From: Chrysopilus asiliformis
Taxonomy: Eukaryota > Arthropoda > Insecta > Diptera > Rhagionidae
DNA: 64,000 nt
Reading direction: 5' to 3'
Assembly: GCA_964034945.1 (NCBI GenBank)
Contig: OZ035963.1
Coordinates: 35,082,361-35,146,360 of the forward strand
The position numbers and the translations under genes are program-made. Each line of letters begins with the position of its first letter. Within the stretch, counting starts at the first letter, position 1. Under the pieces are notes generated by a model that saw nothing but the letters and a program-made list of their open reading frames with translations, had not been told where the DNA came from and searched no databases. Positions 44,969 through 55,342 of the stretch are shown piece after piece.

Positions 44969-45539
44969 GTTGATTCCCATTTAACCTCTTCAGGGACGAA
45001 TTTTTCTTTTTAATTTTAGGATCTGTAGCTCTTCTTTGAACCGTTGAAATAACTTTCCTATATTGAATTTATTTACAATACCTAAGATTTTTTGTATAAC
45101 GATTTAAAAAATAAAGTATGGAAAGGCTTTGAAAAACCAACCTTCCAAGGCTCAGGAATAAACTAAAGTGGACTTGTGTTTTTTCGGCTCGTGAACGCCC
45201 TTTAGAACGTGTCTAATAAGTTTCTAGATCCGAGGTTCCGCTGTATATTTATTTTGAATCAATAATTTGGCCTTATGCTTTTAACTGACGAGATGACAAA
45301 AATACTTACGAAAATTTTTAATGACTGCTCCAGTTATAAACCTCCCAATACTGTTTTTCTGTTTGCATCCTTAGCGTTGTTCTGCAAAATAATTTTCTGT
45401 AAATTGAGGAATGTTTTTATTATTGCCGGGCTGAAATGGGATATGGCCTGCACATAATGTGAAATTAATGAAAAAATAGACTTTATAAATAAACGAAAAC
45501 ACTAAATTTAGTTACATTTATTTCAACGTTAACATCTAT
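44969..45539. other. 3' flank of the four-pass membrane gene; pogo-type end
   Basis: 45225-45245 (GATCCGAGGTTCCGCTGTA) looks like a pogo/Tigger end. No exon. Confidence 0.35.
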
Positions 45540-45708
45540 TTAAATTTCATCACTTTTAACTGATCGATATGTTTTATGTAGTAATCGATCCCGAAAGTAG
45601 AGTATTGAAACATAAAATACAACGTTAATAAAGCCACATGCATTAAGTATTGCTGATAAACATAGAATATAGCGCCAAGCTCCTTTTACTTCATCGCAAC
45701 TTAAATCC
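45540..45708 (-). CDS. four-pass membrane protein, last exon
   Basis: Acceptor AATTACAG; encodes DLSCDEVKGAWRYILCLSA and the fourth hydrophobic segment, then RLLHKTYRSVKSDEI and TAA (45540-45542). Confidence 0.8.
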
Positions 45709-48700
45709 CTGTAATTTTAGAAATTTTTTGAGTTCATTTTATGGAGATAACTTTATTTAAGGTAATATAAATAAAAGGTTGGAGTTGAAAAAACGAGTTA
45801 TTTTGCTCTGAAATTTCTATTACAGTAATCCCTCCAGCTGTGCGGTTTTTAACTGCGCGGTTTCGCAACTGCGCGGTTAAGTTTTTAATACCGAAATTTC
45901 GAACTGCGCGGTAAAAATTTCGCAGCTGTGCGGTTTTTTTTTATAGTTTTCGTTTAAAAAAACATGTTTATAACCCCAAAATTTCATACAAAGTAGAATT
46001 TACAGTGCGCGATTTCGGTTTACGCGCTCTTTTTGTGGAACGTATCTGCCGCGCAGTTGGAGGGATTACTGTACTTAATGTTGCTAAAATTTAGAAGCGG
46101 GAAATAAATATGTAGCAGCGAATTTTTGGTAAAAGATATTCGTCTGCAGTTCATATTAGGAAGTTTTTTTCCCATTTTTGAAAAGATTCGAAAAAATTAA
46201 AACGTTGATCCAGTATTAACATTTCCTATTTAGCTCGTCTTTACTCACATGTAATGAAACGTCCAATATTCTTCATTGAAATTTTGTTCAACAAGTCCAG
46301 TTGAATTAAGGTTTGGAAGTCCGTTGCCAAAGTAGCAAATGCAGGCTGCATTAGCCACTAAAAAATTTGCTGATTCGCATTTGGTTTCAGCAAATGATAA
46401 TATATTCAAATGGATTGCGGCAAATACAAATGCCGCGGAACACATAAATCCAGTAAGTATTGCTGAAATAAATGAACTAATTCTCAGGATAAAAAAACAA
46501 TTTTTTCGTGGTGTTTTACGACTCACACATTTGCACTGTGTAACAGATAATCCTAAGACACCTGTTAAAATAAGCTGAAAGAATAGTTAGTTATTAATGT
46601 TATATATTTGAGAAAATAAATCTCTACCGAGAGTCCACTCCAATATGGATTATCTTGTACTCTAGTTGAGGGAGCCCACAGTAAATTCCAAAGACTAATC
46701 AATAACACGACAATTCCCAAAAGTAGAGCGAATATTAGTGATGCTCTCGCAAGCTTCGGATATTGAAGTCCTAAAGGATTGGTTGATTGAGAACCTGAAA
46801 ACAATTAATCAAAGTTTTACAACAATGACCCTTAGAAAAAATCTTACAATGAGTATGAACTTTAAAAAGGCCTATATGCTTTTCGATGTTGAAAGATTTC
46901 AATTGAGTTTTTTTTTCATTACAAACTTAACAACAACCTACGAATCTGAAACTGTTTAGGACCCAAGTTCTCGAACCGAAAAGAAAAAACTATTCAATTT
47001 ATTTGTATTTAACTTTATTGAGAAATATTATACTTTAATTTACATATTTTTAAAATTTATTATTAAAAATTTCAAACATTGTAGTTCTGATAGATTGGCG
47101 ATTTCTACTGATCATGCCTGGAATCATGGGCGTCACAGGTATCAGCGGGAAAGAGGGAACGGGGGGAGGGGAAAAACTATTGTTTTTTTATATCCCTTAA
47201 ATAAAGGAGAAATTACAATAAAAACGTAGTGTGCTGCGCCACGTCGTTGAACATAGTTTTTTCTTATAGAACCGTTCACATAGTAGCATTAATACGCGCG
47301 CGCTAAAGCGAAGCGACGCGAGAGTAGAACAACATTCTACTTTTGGCGGCGCATCGTCAGCTGTGTATCAGTAGCTCAAAATCGGCGCGAAAATTTGAAT
47401 TTTTTGGAAAATGATTTTTCCATTTTGAGCAAAATGAATTTTGGTTCTGTTATTTTTTTTTTTGGTTTGACATTTATTTGTTATTTTTTTAAAAATATAG
47501 ATGTTTAAACTACTTTAAAAGCATTTAAATAAAAACATACCATTGCATGATATCATTTCCCATAAATAAGGTGACATCAAGTGGCCGGGACGACCTCGGA
47601 TTACGGCTTGGTGTCCTGGCGTCATGGAAATTAAATTTTTGTCCTGTATTTTTTCAAATTATTTTTTAAACACTTGGGAAACGATCACTGAATATGTAAA
47701 ACGTACTCTATGTTGCGCCAAAGTACATTTTTTCCCCTGAGGTATGTACACTTTTCAACAAGTTTATACAAGAGATGCATTATCTCAAAAAATGCGGCCT
47801 GCGGCGCATTTCTCTTTATATGTATTTTTATTCACAATTTCCGTTGCGACTATTTATAAAACGTGCAAAGCTCAAAAATTTAAGTTAATTCTTTCTTGGG
47901 ACTCTGTATCTCTTGATTTAAATAAAATCTTGGTCTTAGGCTAAATAAAGTTTTATTTTCTATATAAAACTTCTTGCTCATATTTCAGTGTTGTCCCGAA
48001 CTGGCTCCGAAAATGATATAATAACCTATTTTGTCCCCCACCCTTGGAAAAATTCCTGCGGACGCCAATGTACCCCTTGAAGTAGCGAACTTGTTGAATA
48101 GCTTCAATTCCCTTTTCCCTCATCACTTCGAGCACTACCCCTTGTAGTAGTATTCCACTAGTTGTTCCCTGCTGACAATTTTCGTCCTCTAAAACTAACC
48201 CGTCCTCTGGAAACCCAAGTTGAAAACCCCCTGTCTGCTGAACCTCCGGAAGGATTTTCATCTGGATCTCACTATCAGATAAAAGATCTCTCAAGGAAAA
48301 TTGCTTCGCAAAAAAAAGAGGCTTTGCCAGAAGTTTAAAAAATTATTGAAAAATTCAAATTATGGACAGCGTACTATTTTTTTCGTCAACTGAATGCTTT
48401 AGCCACACTACAAACAAAATGCACTCTAGGCCTTTGTAAAATTTCAACAAACTCACCTTCATAATTTCTGCTTCCAACAAGCATTCTACTATGACGCAAA
48501 CTATTTCTTGTTGGTGTATGACGGCCTGCGATATTATTGGTTTTTATATTTTGGGGAACGGTTGTTGCCATATATACAGTCTGAAAAAAAAATTTGAGTT
48601 AAAAGAATTAAAAAAACTACTTTTCTTTAAAAAATTAAATCCACATTTAAACGGGTGTAGCGAAAATTTTCATATCCCCTTATCCTCTAGGTGCATTCGA

Positions 48701-51700
48701 TTAAAGTTTTGTGACACATGTATGTGTAAAAACTCTTTATCATTTTTATTTGATACACGCCTATCCGTCGTTGCCAAGTTAAATTTTTGGTGTAAATTTT
48801 AGAATTCCAAAAACCAAAATACTTATGAGAAAAGACGTTATCCTTGCAGGACTTTTTATTTCAAATGTTGAAATTCTAACATCAAAACCTACTCAAAAAC
48901 TACTAGAGCTAAAGCCATGAAATTTTTTAGGTATGTTTGCAGTGGCCTAACTACGATTTTGGCGCCCTGAGCAAAAATTTGATTTGCGCCATGAGTAAAA
49001 ATTTGATTTGCACCCTTCGGACACTAAAAAAAGTATTAGTCACCATTTCACGAAAAAATGAATAATCAGTGGCGTAACTACGATTTGCGTCCTTCGGACA
49101 CTAAAAAAAAGTATTAGTCACCATTTCACGAAAAAAGGAATAATTTTTATATGCATCTTGTTGCTGTGGTTGACTATTTGGAATATCTTGGATGCATTTT
49201 ATATTTTCTTCTTGATCAATCAATGGAAATGCAGGTATTGTTATGTTATTGTTGATGGTTAGTTCGCATACAGTTTGCGTTTTTGTGGTGAAAAAGCAGG
49301 TGTCTGTCTCGTAGAGACGGCCAGAAGACGTGGATCCGCCTACAACGATCGCGAATAGATATTTAACACATGGATCAATAAGTCCCGAGACTAACAATGA
49401 AAACAACATTTTTTTTGCTAAATTTTTTTTTATTCATCAATATAATCACCTTTTAGGGTGATACAATCGTTCCAACGCTTTTCCAATTTTTCAATACCAT
49501 GTTTATAAAAAAAATTATCTTTCGCTTCAAAATAAGCTTCAGTTTCAGCGATGACCTCCTCATTTGAACCAAATCTTTTTCCCTGGAACATTTTTTTAAG
49601 ATCAGCAAAGAGCCAGTGGTCACTGGGGGCTAAATCTGGCGAGTATGGGGGGTGGGGAAGCAGATGAAAGCCCAATTCGTTCAATTTTGCCATTGTTTTC
49701 ATCGACTTGTGGCAGGGTGCATTGTCTTGGTGAAAAAGGATTTTTTTTTCTCTGCATGTGCGGTCGTTTTTTTGCGATTTCCTCCTTCAAACGCACCAGC
49801 AAGTCAATATAATAATCACTGTTGATCGATTTACCTTTTTCGAGGTAGTCAATGAAAATCACGCCATGCGTATCCCAAAAAACTGACGCCATGACTTTGC
49901 CAGCTGACTGCTGCGTTTTCGGACGCTTCGGACGGCTTTCGCCAGCTGTGCGCCACTCAGATGACTGCCGCTTCGACCTTGGAGTGTAGTGATGTATCCA
50001 TGTTTCGTCCATGGACACGTAACGACGCAAGAAATCTTTTTTATTGCGAGTAAATAGCGATAAACAGCTTTCTGAATCATCGACTCGTTGCTGTTTTTGT
50101 TCCATCGAAAGCAATCGCGGCACCCACTTGGAAAAAACCTTTTTCATGCTCAATTTTTCATGAAGGATAGTAAATGCACTTCCATATGATATCTGTGTTA
50201 TCTCAGCAATCTCACGGAGCTTCACTTTACGATCTTTCATTATAATTTTTGTCACTTCACTCACATTTTCCGGTGTAACGGCTTCCACAGGTCTACCCGA
50301 GCGTTCCGCGTCATTTGTGTCGGTACGACCACGTTTAAACTCGGCAAACCACCGACAAATCGTTGCTTTTGATGGACAAGAGTCCGGGTAACATTTTTCA
50401 ATCCATTGTTTCGCTTGCACGGTGTTTTTACCCATTAAAAAACAATGTTTTATCAGAACACGAAACTCGGTTTTTTCCATTTTTTAAACAAACTACAAAA
50501 CGACTTTACTCCAACCTCGATAACTCAGCTGTTTCTGGTCCGATCGACTTAAAATTTTGACACGTTTCAAGCAAAGGTTAGTACTCTAGAAAGACGTGGT
50601 TACTGGTTTACTACGAGCGTCATCTCTGGGTTAGTCTCGGGACTTATTGATCCATGTGTTAAGTAAGAAATTTTAGTGAAAAGGAAATTAAGGAAACAAA
50701 TTTTTATTTAAAACAGAACAAAAGCTATAATTGCCAATCTGGCAATTATTGAAACCCCGTATGGTGATTTAAGTATCAAAATTCCACTTTGAAGTCAAAC
50801 TTTTCAATAAGATTTTTTTTGATGTATGGGAGTTTTATATAGAATCATATCCTAAATAACTTTTGTTCTTGCACTTTTTTTGATAAGATGCACCGTTTTT
50901 GAGATATTCGGTTTCACCATACAAGTATAATAATTTTGTGGATTTTTGCATTGACAATGCAAATGGTTTTCGACTGTGATTCAAATGAAATGAACATTTG
51001 TTTTGTTTTAGCTTTGCCTTTATCAGTCGTGAAAGTTTTTTCTGTTAAACCTGAATTAGGTCCAGTGCAACTGTGGCACTGTGTTATCACCAGTGTTGGG
51101 GCCAGATAATTATTTTTTTATCTAGATAAAGATAAAGATAAATGCTCGTAATGTTTATCTAGATAAGATAATAGATAATGAAAATATGAAAGATAATAGA
51201 TAAGATAAGATAAAAAGCCAAATTATCTAGATAATTTTTAGATAAATATTTATTTTGACATTGCACAAAATTCAAAATTACGTACTAAAAAAAATAGCAC
51301 AAAATTTTTTGCTTTTCTTGATTTCCAATTTAAATATAATAAGAAACGAAATAACGTCACGAAATATAAGTTTAATTTTGCTACGTAAGGAAATTTATAA
51401 CGTTATGATTTTTTATTTCGTTCATAGCCCGGTTTACACTTGGCAACAGTTACTGGCAGAACTTTTTTTTTATGGACAAGAGAAGAGAGGCGAGGGAAAG
51501 AGTGACACTTCGCTTCCTTGTCCGTAAACAAAAATTGTTGCCAAGTATAAAACTGTTCCTAAAAAAAGTTTTTAGGTTTTCAAAAGTATGCACAAAACAA
51601 TTTCGTTTCAGCATTTTTTCAGATTTAATTTTTTGATTTTCGGTGGTAACGATTATCTCTAGATAAATGGGATTTTCCTTTATCTAGATAAGATAAAGAT

Positions 51701-54642
51701 AACTTTTTTGGGGTGTTATCTAGATAAGATAAAGATAACATTTTTTTTTATCTAGATGATTATCTAGATAATTATTATCTAGATAACCCCAACACTGGTT
51801 ATCACCGTGAAGGTTCATGTTTGTTTCGGGCTCAGGGGAGTGACGAAGGGGAGTGACGAGGGCTTCGTCACTCCCCTGAGCCCGAAACAAACATGAACCT
51901 TCACGGTGATAACACAGTGCCACAGTTGCACTGGACCTAATTCAGGTTTAACAGAAAAAACTTTCACGACTGATAAAGGCAAAGCTAAAAAACAACACAA
52001 ATGTTCATTTCATTTGAATCACAGTCGAAAACCATTCGCATTTGCAATAGTAAATGCACAAACAATAATAATAATTCTCGAGCCGGAGATTTTCTAAAAT
52101 AATTCGCATAGCCGAATTGATTCGGATGGTGAATATATAAACTTCTTGTAAGTTCCTATGATCCATCCAATAAACAATTTTCTGTAATGGAGAGCAGGAG
52201 GAGTTGACACTACTCTATCTGACGAGGGCTTCCTCACTCCCCTGAGCCCGAAACAAACATGAACCTTCACGGTGATAACACAGTGCCACAATTGCACTGG
52301 ACCTAATTCAGGTTTAACAGAAAAAACTTTTACGACTGATAAAGGCAAAGCTAAAACAAAACAAATGTTCATTTCATTATAATAATTTTATTTATAATTG
52401 GTTTATGATAAGCGAAGTATGAAATAAATATCATACATGCAGTTCTTGCTCTCGTTTCTACGTTCTTTGAGAACAGAACTTTAATGCTGGGAGCGAAATA
52501 TGGCTCTCTTACTAATGAAATCCATACTTATATATGTGTGTGCACAACAGCCATATCGCTCGAAGTTTTCATTCATTTTTATGCGAGCCCTTCAAACCGC
52601 TTTGAACAACGAAAAATGTGCATCGATCGTTTCTACGAATTTCTCTCTTTAGAGATCGAAAGAGAAAGTATAAAAAATGCACACAAAGAAAGAAAGCATA
52701 AAAAGAGTATAAATGTGAAATCTGTACTGCAAGCAGCAAACACAGCATAACAGCGGCAGTGAAAATTTAGATTTTGATTTTTAACAAAATAATTGAACAT
52801 AGTTTAACATAACAAAATACCCTAAACAATGCTTTAATGTAGGCCGCATTTTATAACACAGTTTCTGTTCGGATGTCACCACAAACTATCGAGTATCATC
52901 GATTGCAAATTTGTTATCATGGCAGAAAGCCGATTTTCTAATTTGTACCCCCATAACCAAAATCCAAGACGTATCCACGTCAAAAACATTACTTCCAGAA
53001 AAAACTTAACTATTTGTTTATGAGTTTTTGAAATCTCTTCTCTCTGAAATTGCCCCATCCAGGGGTCCTCAAACTTGGTATGAAACTTTTTTTCGGGGGG
53101 TGGTAGATCAAGAAACCGTGAAACACTTACTCTATGAGTGCCCAGCCCCACAACCGCGACGATATTGACGCAATTTTTTGAATCACTACCTAACCATTTC
53201 AAGAAAAGGCGTCAGTACCGAAATAATTTTGGTGACAAATCAACTGCTGGTATGTTTTTTTTAATAGTTCCAGCCAGAGGGGAAGACCCTTTAATGCCGA
53301 AGGCCGAAGCACAGCTCAGGATGGTCGGAAGGACAAAAGGATTTGTCGGTTTATATTCTCCTTGAACTTTTGTGGGTTATAGTCAGGGGGGAACACATCG
53401 GTTATAGTCAGGGCGGAACATTTCGTTAGATGGTATGTTTTAAGATCTTCTTCTTGTGTTTTCCTCCAATGATATAAGTCCAAAAAATCGCAGTTTCTGA
53501 AACTACGAAGTTATTCTTCTTCTGCAACTATGCAGCCTTCAATTTGAAGTTGTATTTGACGTTGTTTAGTTTACAGGCCCTATTCCAGGATCCGATAGGA
53601 ATGATTCGGATCGTAAACTCAATGTTGTTGTTGGTATAAAACACTAACAACAACATTGAGTTTACGATCCGAATCATTCGTATCGGATCCTGGAATAGGG
53701 CCCTACATTTAAATTTCATAGTGAATTAATTTAACTCCAAATATAAACAAAATTAGAAAAATATTTTCAAGGAGATTCGAATTGGGACCAAATCTATTGG
53801 GTTTGTGATTGATTTGTTAGGTAATCTGCTTGATTTCAGCAGATATTTCTTTCTGTGTACAAACAGTTTGAGGTAGGTGTATTATCAACACAATTCTTTA
53901 CCTGAGATGGCTGATATTTACTGTCGGAATCTTGTATAAAACAACCAGTGTTCCTATTGCTCCTATTACTTCTAGTACTTAAATTCAGTACGTAAGAATC
54001 CTTGTCCGTTTGCTCTTGATCGTCATTATCGTTTTTACTGTTTAGATGTTCAGAGCCGTCAGGGTTGTTTTCCATAATACTCTTCGCCATGTGACTTTGA
54101 TAAATTGCACTATTTACAGGAATATTTTGATAATGTGGTTTAGATATCAAGTTTTTGTTTTCATTCATTAATTCATCTCTTTCACAATCAATTTTTTCGC
54201 TTAACATTTGTTGTTCGCTCAAGCCAAAAAATTTTGATTTTGCGTCACTAATAACTGATTTAGTATTTTTTAAATTCGAACTTTGGTCTGCCACACTCAA
54301 TTTAGATTTATTATTGTCCTTATTATTTCTTGTATTTTCCCACAAGACCGGGAACTCACTCATATTCACTGAAAATGGTTGATTTTCTTTTGTATATAAA
54401 GTATTTATTTCGTTAGATGTTGATTTATTTTTGACTTCCAATCTAGTTCTTTGAGCCTGATTACCAATATCATTACATTCTAAGTCGTTTTTGTATAAAT
54501 CGGGGCCAATTCTAATTTTGGAGTCAATATTCGGATGTTCTAGTTCATATTCTTTAGGAACAAATACTGCGGTAATGTTGTCATAAGTACTTAACGGGCG
54601 ATCGTAATATTTTTTAGTTGTTGAATTCGGATTTGAAAGCAT
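45540..54642 (-). CDS. four-pass membrane protein, Sanpodo-like (tentative), five coding exons
   Basis: Five minus-strand exons join in phase to 508 residues. A long, polar, Asn/Ser-rich N-terminal half (about 1-300, presumed cytoplasmic) is followed by a basic stretch and four hydrophobic segments: about 307-329, 341-356 (short), 370-400 and 464-488; a Cys-containing loop (about 401-462) lies between the last two, and a short tail closes the protein. Length and layout fit insect Sanpodo, the Notch regulator of asymmetric division (fly protein about 565 residues, from memory), and I find no better family. The NPAF Numb-binding motif of Drosophila Sanpodo is not in these exons; it could be in an upstream exon, because the frame stays open for 17 bases above the ATG to a second acceptor. 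Claudin- or tetraspanin-related protein is the alternative. Confidence 0.6.
45823..46071. mobile_element. pogo/Tigger-like element, short copy
   Basis: 249 bp, TA-flanked, CAGTAATCCCTCCAGCTG at left and CAGTTGGAGGGATTACTG at right; inner GCGCGGTTTCGCAACTGCGC matches the 6157 and 15383 family. Lies in the last intron. Confidence 0.8.
46249..46574 (-). CDS. four-pass membrane protein, exon 4
   Basis: Acceptor ATTCTTTCAG (the nearer AACAG would break frame), donor TACAT/GTGAGT, phase 2. Encodes the second and third hydrophobic segments (LILTGVLGLSV; ISSFISAILTGFMCSAAFVF) and most of the extracellular loop with CESANFLVANAACICYFG. Confidence 0.82.
46628..46794 (-). CDS. four-pass membrane protein, exon 3
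   Basis: Acceptor GTTTTCAG, donor CTCTCG/GTAGAG. Encodes PLGLQYPKLARASLIF and the first transmembrane segment (LLLGIVVLLISLWNLLW). Confidence 0.82.
46795..48456. other. intron with no assigned exon
   Basis: Contains a GC-rich patch at 47280-47360 and a 113-codon minus frame at 47953-48294 without domain resemblance or splice context; I treat it as non-coding. Confidence 0.35.
48457..48580 (-). CDS. four-pass membrane protein, exon 2
   Basis: Acceptor TTTTTTTTTCAG, donor GAAG/GTGAGT, phase 0 to 1. Encodes TVYMATTVPQNIK and a basic, Ser-rich juxtamembrane stretch RHTPTRNSLRHSR. Confidence 0.8.
48940..49140. repeat. tandem partial duplication of a CAGTGGCGTAACTACG repeat
   Basis: CAGTGGCCTAACTACG (48941) and CAGTGGCGTAACTACG (49068) each precede GCACCCTTCGG or GCGTCCTTCGG and CACTAAAAAAAGTATTAGTC. 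Resembles hAT-type 5' ends. Confidence 0.5.
49101..49363 (-). other. open frame of unknown origin beside the mariner
   Basis: Minus frame with GGSTSSGRLYETDTCFF and AYKNYSFFREMVTNTFF. Possibly a transposase remnant tied to the CAGTGGCGTAACTACG repeat; not identified. Confidence 0.2.
49366..49395. repeat. mariner left TIR
   Basis: Thirty bases identical to the complement of 50630-50659. Confidence 0.95.
49430..50480 (-). pseudogene. mariner transposase with one frameshift
   Basis: Cuts and pastes its own element at TA sites. Starts MEKTEFRVLIKHCFLMGKNT, very close to Himar1; N-terminal paired-like HTH region with RWFAEFKRGR and ERSGRP; then WVPRLLSMEQKQQRVD, catalytic Asp in MDETWIHHYTP, AGKVMASVFWDTHG and IFIDYLEKGK. 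In a nine-A run (minus strand, about 49741-49749) one extra base shifts the frame before HQDNAPCH. The downstream frame carries the second Asp, LLPHPPYSPDLAPSD with the third, and the WNDCI end. All three DD34D residues are thus present but split between frames. Family length is about 345. A homopolymer sequencing error cannot be excluded. Confidence 0.93.
50630..50659. repeat. mariner right TIR
   Basis: Exact complement of the left 30 bp end. Confidence 0.95.
50715..50935 (+). mobile_element. CCGTATGG-family repeat, internally deleted
   Basis: Has AACAAAAGCTATAATTGCC, CCCGTATGGTGATTTAAG and the opposite end TTTCACCATACAAGTATAA; the centre with the GTCCGTCC run is missing. Confidence 0.7.
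50944..52066. mobile_element. hairpin element split by a hAT insertion
   Basis: Arms pair around a 14 bp spacer (51849-51862): left 50944-51082 plus 51798-51848, right 51863-52066. Shared blocks include GAGCCCGAAACAAACATGAA, GGTGATAACACAGTGCC and GCACTGGACCTAATTCAGG. A third, single-arm copy follows at 52216-52376. Confidence 0.75.
51091..51797. mobile_element. hAT-type MITE rich in TCTAGATAA
   Basis: 707 bp, ends CAGTGTTGGGG and CCCCAACACTG, 8 bp duplication GTTATCAC (51083-51090, 51798-51805). Near each end, tandem TATCTAGATAAGATAA/AAGATAA words. A smaller inverted pair (TTTACACTTGGCAACA / TTGTTGCCAAGTATAAA) lies inside. Confidence 0.85.
52216..52376. repeat. third copy of the hairpin arm
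   Basis: Direct repeat of 51863-52019 (GAGCCCGAAACAAACATGAA onward), without the hAT insert. Confidence 0.8.
52377..53105. other. no recognisable gene
   Basis: An 88-codon plus frame at 52484-52750 has a Lys/Glu-rich end but no domain, codon or splice support. Confidence 0.3.
53106..53250 (+). pseudogene. LINE C-terminal zinc-knuckle fragment
   Basis: Reads ETVKHLLYECPAPQPRRY, like the ETVEHLLxxCPA tail after the reverse transcriptase/RNase H of R1/jockey-type LINEs. Confidence 0.45.
53258..53430 (-). mobile_element. LINE 3' end, same family as 1841-2318
   Basis: Minus strand has FKENINRQ-like coding end, CATCCTGAGCTGTGCTTCGG, ATTAAAGGGTCTTCCCCTC and GGCTGGAACTAT then A-rich tail. The stretch with TTATAGTCAGGG is duplicated at its 5' end. 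Confidence 0.7.
53575..53704. mobile_element. 130 bp hairpin MITE (AGGCCCTAT family)
   Basis: Flanked by TAC. Arms GGCCCTATTCCAGGATCCGA and complement, continuing GATTCGGATCGTAAACTCAA and TGTTGTTGTT. Same ends as 27216-27272 and the same inner stem as 41287-41415. Confidence 0.85.
53902..54642 (-). CDS. four-pass membrane protein, first recognised coding exon
   Basis: 247 codons from ATG at 54640-54642 to donor TCTCAG/GTAAAG, phase 0. Polar, Asn/Ser/Asp-rich, no transmembrane segment; STYDNITAVFVPKEYELEHP near the start. Acceptors ACATTTAG (just before the ATG) and TTTTTAG (16 bases further) both fit, so the ATG may be the true start or internal. Confidence 0.75.
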
Positions 54643-55041
54643 TCTAAATGTGTAAGTACCTAAAAATGTTAAAAATTGTATTAAAATTCAAACAAAACTA
54701 AAAAAAATATTTTAAATTAAATACTATTCCCCAATCAATAGTATAACTTTAATATCAGTGAAACTTTAGCTTTCTGTTAAGAAAAAAAATGCAGACTGAT
54801 TTGACAGATCCGCTTCGCATTGAACCCGCTGACGTTTTTGAGAATAAGGCGAAAGCGGATTCTATTTATAATACAAAAATGTAAATACGCCACTAAAAGC
54901 GATGCGCGGCGGATTCCATAATCGGGGTCCTGGTGTAGTTTATTTTTGTGTCCGACGATTGGTTCGATGCGTTACAAATGATATCCTAAATCAAATATAC
55001 TCCTATATGATTCTCATATAGAGTATACAAATCGTGTTTAA
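54643..55041. other. 5' flank or intron of the four-pass membrane gene
   Basis: GGATCCGC-like and AAAGCGGATTC words at 54800-54920 suggest a decayed repeat. No exon recognised. Confidence 0.3.
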
Positions 55042-55338
55042 CCCTTTCAGGGGCACTATATAAATTAATGGAAACAAAACACTTTCTTCAGCGTACATTT
55101 AATTCATATCATTTATTGAAAAAACAATGACAAAAATATAACCTTCAAGGATATTCTGTGGGGACATGGTATATACTATACTCCCCAACTATCTACTTAG
55201 CAACACAAATAGTTGATTTGATAAAAATAGGATGTATCTACCATAGAAAAGTGATATATTTTAAATATTAATATTTCAAATGCTAAAAAAATTAAACGTG
55301 AAAGTGGTATATGTTTTATACCATCGCCCTTGAAAGGG
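55042..55338. mobile_element. piggyBac-type MITE
   Basis: 297 bp, TTAA at 55038-55041 and 55339-55342; ends CCCTTTCAGGGGC and GCCCTTGAAAGGG. TTAA duplication and CCCTTT tips are piggyBac hallmarks. No ORF. Confidence 0.8.
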
Positions 55339-55342
55339 TTAA

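Larger units (their letters stand above)
49366..50659 (-). mobile_element. mariner element, irritans (Himar-like) subfamily, nearly intact
   Basis: 1294 bp with identical 30 bp terminal inverted repeats (49366-49395, 50630-50659; ACACATGGATCAATAAGTCC at each end) and TA duplication at 49364-49365 and 50660-50661. Encodes one transposase on the minus strand. Sits in the first intron of the four-pass membrane gene, same strand. Confidence 0.95.

Noticed and set aside
47953..48294. 113-codon minus-strand ORF inside the membrane-protein gene
   Set aside because: No family resemblance, lies between good exons whose phases join without it, no splice sites at its ends.
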